Below the pieces are notes generated by a model. The model was not told the origin of the DNA, searched no databases, and worked only from the letters and a program-made list of their open reading frames with translations. Below, piece by piece: positions 63,252 through 64,000 of a stretch of DNA of 64,000 nucleotides. Where the stretch lies: assembly GCA_963710315.1 (NCBI GenBank), contig CAVPZW010000005.1, forward strand, positions 62,001 through 126,000. The letters run 5' to 3'. Position numbers and translations under genes: made by a program. The number at the start of each line of letters is the position of its first letter. The first letter of the stretch is position 1. The stretch comes from Palsa-360 sp963710315. GTDB taxonomy: Bacteria > Acidobacteriota > Terriglobia > Acidiferrales > UBA7541.

Positions 63252-64000
63252 ATGCCGCCTGCCATGCCGGAAAAATCTTCCCGCCGCGTTTCTGTGCCAG
63301 CCCTGCTGGCCTGCTTTTTCTTTTCGGGCGCGGCCGGTTTGATCGATCAAGTGGTGTGGAGCAAAGCACTTGGACTTATTTTCGGCCACACGGCCTACGC
63401 GGTCGCCACGGTCCTGGCCGTATTCATGGCCGGGCTTGCTTCGGGCAGCGCATGGATCGGCGGGCGAAGCGAGCGCTGGGCCAGGCCGATCGCGGTCTAC
63501 GGCTGGCTGGAACTGGGCGTCGCGGCAACCGCCGCAATTTCTCTCGCGGGGCTGGCCGGTGTCCGCGTCGCCTATGTTGCCGCGTATCCGCATGTCGCGG
63601 GAAACGCCAGCGCCCTGCTCGTGCTGCGATTCGCCGGATCGGCGCTGGTCTTATTTCTGCCGACGTTTCTGATGGGAGGCACGCTGCCCGTACTGGTGCG
63701 CGGACTCACGCGCGATGCTGTGGAGTTGGGCGCGCGCCTGTCGCGCCTCTATTGGATCAACACGGCCGGCGCGGTTGCCGGAACCTTCGCGGCGGGATTT
63801 CTCTTTCTACCATCGCTCGGTCTTCGGCTCACGCTGGGAATCGCCGTGGCTCTGAATCTTGCCGCCGCCGCGCTGGCATTCACTCTCGCCCGCAATGAAC
63901 CTTCTCGTGAATCGTCGCTTCAGCCGAGCTTACCAGAAAGATTGCAGGCGCCGACCTCTGCCGCGCCATCGCGCTTCTTGTTGATTTGTTTCGCAATCGT
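63252..64000 (+). CDS. Spermidine synthase-like / membrane protein, 3' end cut by window
   Basis: The open frame from ATG 63252 is uninterrupted to the right edge (at least 249 codons). It begins with several membrane segments (PALLACFFFSGAAGLIDQVV, YAVATVLAVFMAGLASGSAW), followed by FLMGGTLPVLVRGLTRD and LSRLYWINTAGAVAGTFAAG. These match the membrane half of fused spermidine-synthase-like proteins common in Acidobacteriota; the methyltransferase-like domain would lie past the edge. Confidence 0.82.
   Translation, partial: MPPAMPEKSSRRVSVPALLACFFFSGAAGLIDQVVWSKALGLIFGHTAYAVATVLAVFMAGLASGSAWIGGRSERWARPIAVYGWLELGVAATAAISLAGLAGVRVAYVAAYPHVAGNASALLVLRFAGSALVLFLPTFLMGGTLPVLVRGLTRDAVELGARLSRLYWINTAGAVAGTFAAGFLFLPSLGLRLTLGIAVALNLAAAALAFTLARNEPSRESSLQPSLPERLQAPTSAAPSRFLLICFAI

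Noticed and set aside
1..64000. tRNA, rRNA and CRISPR arrays
   Set aside because: I saw no tRNA-type T-arm in a foldable setting and no regular short repeat with spacers; the dispersed palindromes are too scattered and variable.

Overview
The window is GC-rich bacterial chromosome, gene-dense on both strands, with no rRNA, tRNA, prophage, IS or CRISPR that I could recognise. The gene content suggests a soil-type Acidobacteriota genome: futalosine-type menaquinone synthesis (mqnA, mqnC), cytochrome c / carboxypeptidase-regulatory / Vgb-type propeller proteins, a GlcG/HbpS-like protein, a FecR-domain protein, and dispersed intergenic palindromes built around GGCTTCAGCC. This assignment is inference from gene content; no marker gene was searched.

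Layout. 0-5 kb: mqnA (cut by the window edge) and mqnC, then a convergent pair on the minus strand (zinc-ribbon coiled-coil protein and an RNase HI-MaoC fusion), a 4-oxalocrotonate-tautomerase-like enzyme and a pilin-like protein. 5-14 kb: a FecR-domain protein and a surface-polysaccharide run (acyltransferase, asparagine-synthase-like amidotransferase, carbamoyltransferase, GT4 glycosyltransferase, polyprenyl-phosphate sugar-1-phosphate transferase). 13.9-16.7 kb: a solitary MmeI-type (type IIL) restriction-modification enzyme. 16.8-30.5 kb: dehydrogenases and catabolic genes (two MOSC/Gfo-type genes, an FAD oxidoreductase with no visible start codon, a D-2-hydroxyacid dehydrogenase, an M24 peptidase, an SDR, a secreted propeller, a large FAD/Fe-S dehydrogenase, an MFS permease, a class V aminotransferase). 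30.7-42.3 kb: a stretch with many frame-disrupted genes (cytochrome/Vgb-type, HbpS-like, MFS, Gfo/Idh, an ABC permease and an ABC ATPase) mixed with intact ones (DUF4440, DoxX, amidohydrolase, ABC permease). 42.4-43.4 kb: the BMP-type binding protein of the same nucleoside-like ABC importer.

43.5-53.8 kb is the most distinctive part: a 2260-residue bimodular NRPS (half C - A - T - C - A - T - TE) with a phosphopantetheinyl transferase, an acyl-CoA dehydrogenase and a GT2 glycosyltransferase nearby. By-eye specificity codes read as Asn then Ala. The thioesterase carries Cys in place of the nucleophilic Ser, and a near-consensus sigma-54 promoter lies about 40 nt upstream of the NRPS start. I know of no described product matching this arrangement.

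54-64 kb: an AhpD-like protein and a multidomain cytochrome/propeller protein, a DinB protein, two tandem small paralogous proteins of unknown function, a purD-MOSC-purE operon, a secreted S9 oligopeptidase, and the start of a spermidine-synthase-like membrane protein cut by the right edge. At least twelve palindromic repeats or hairpins sit between genes, often between convergent pairs.
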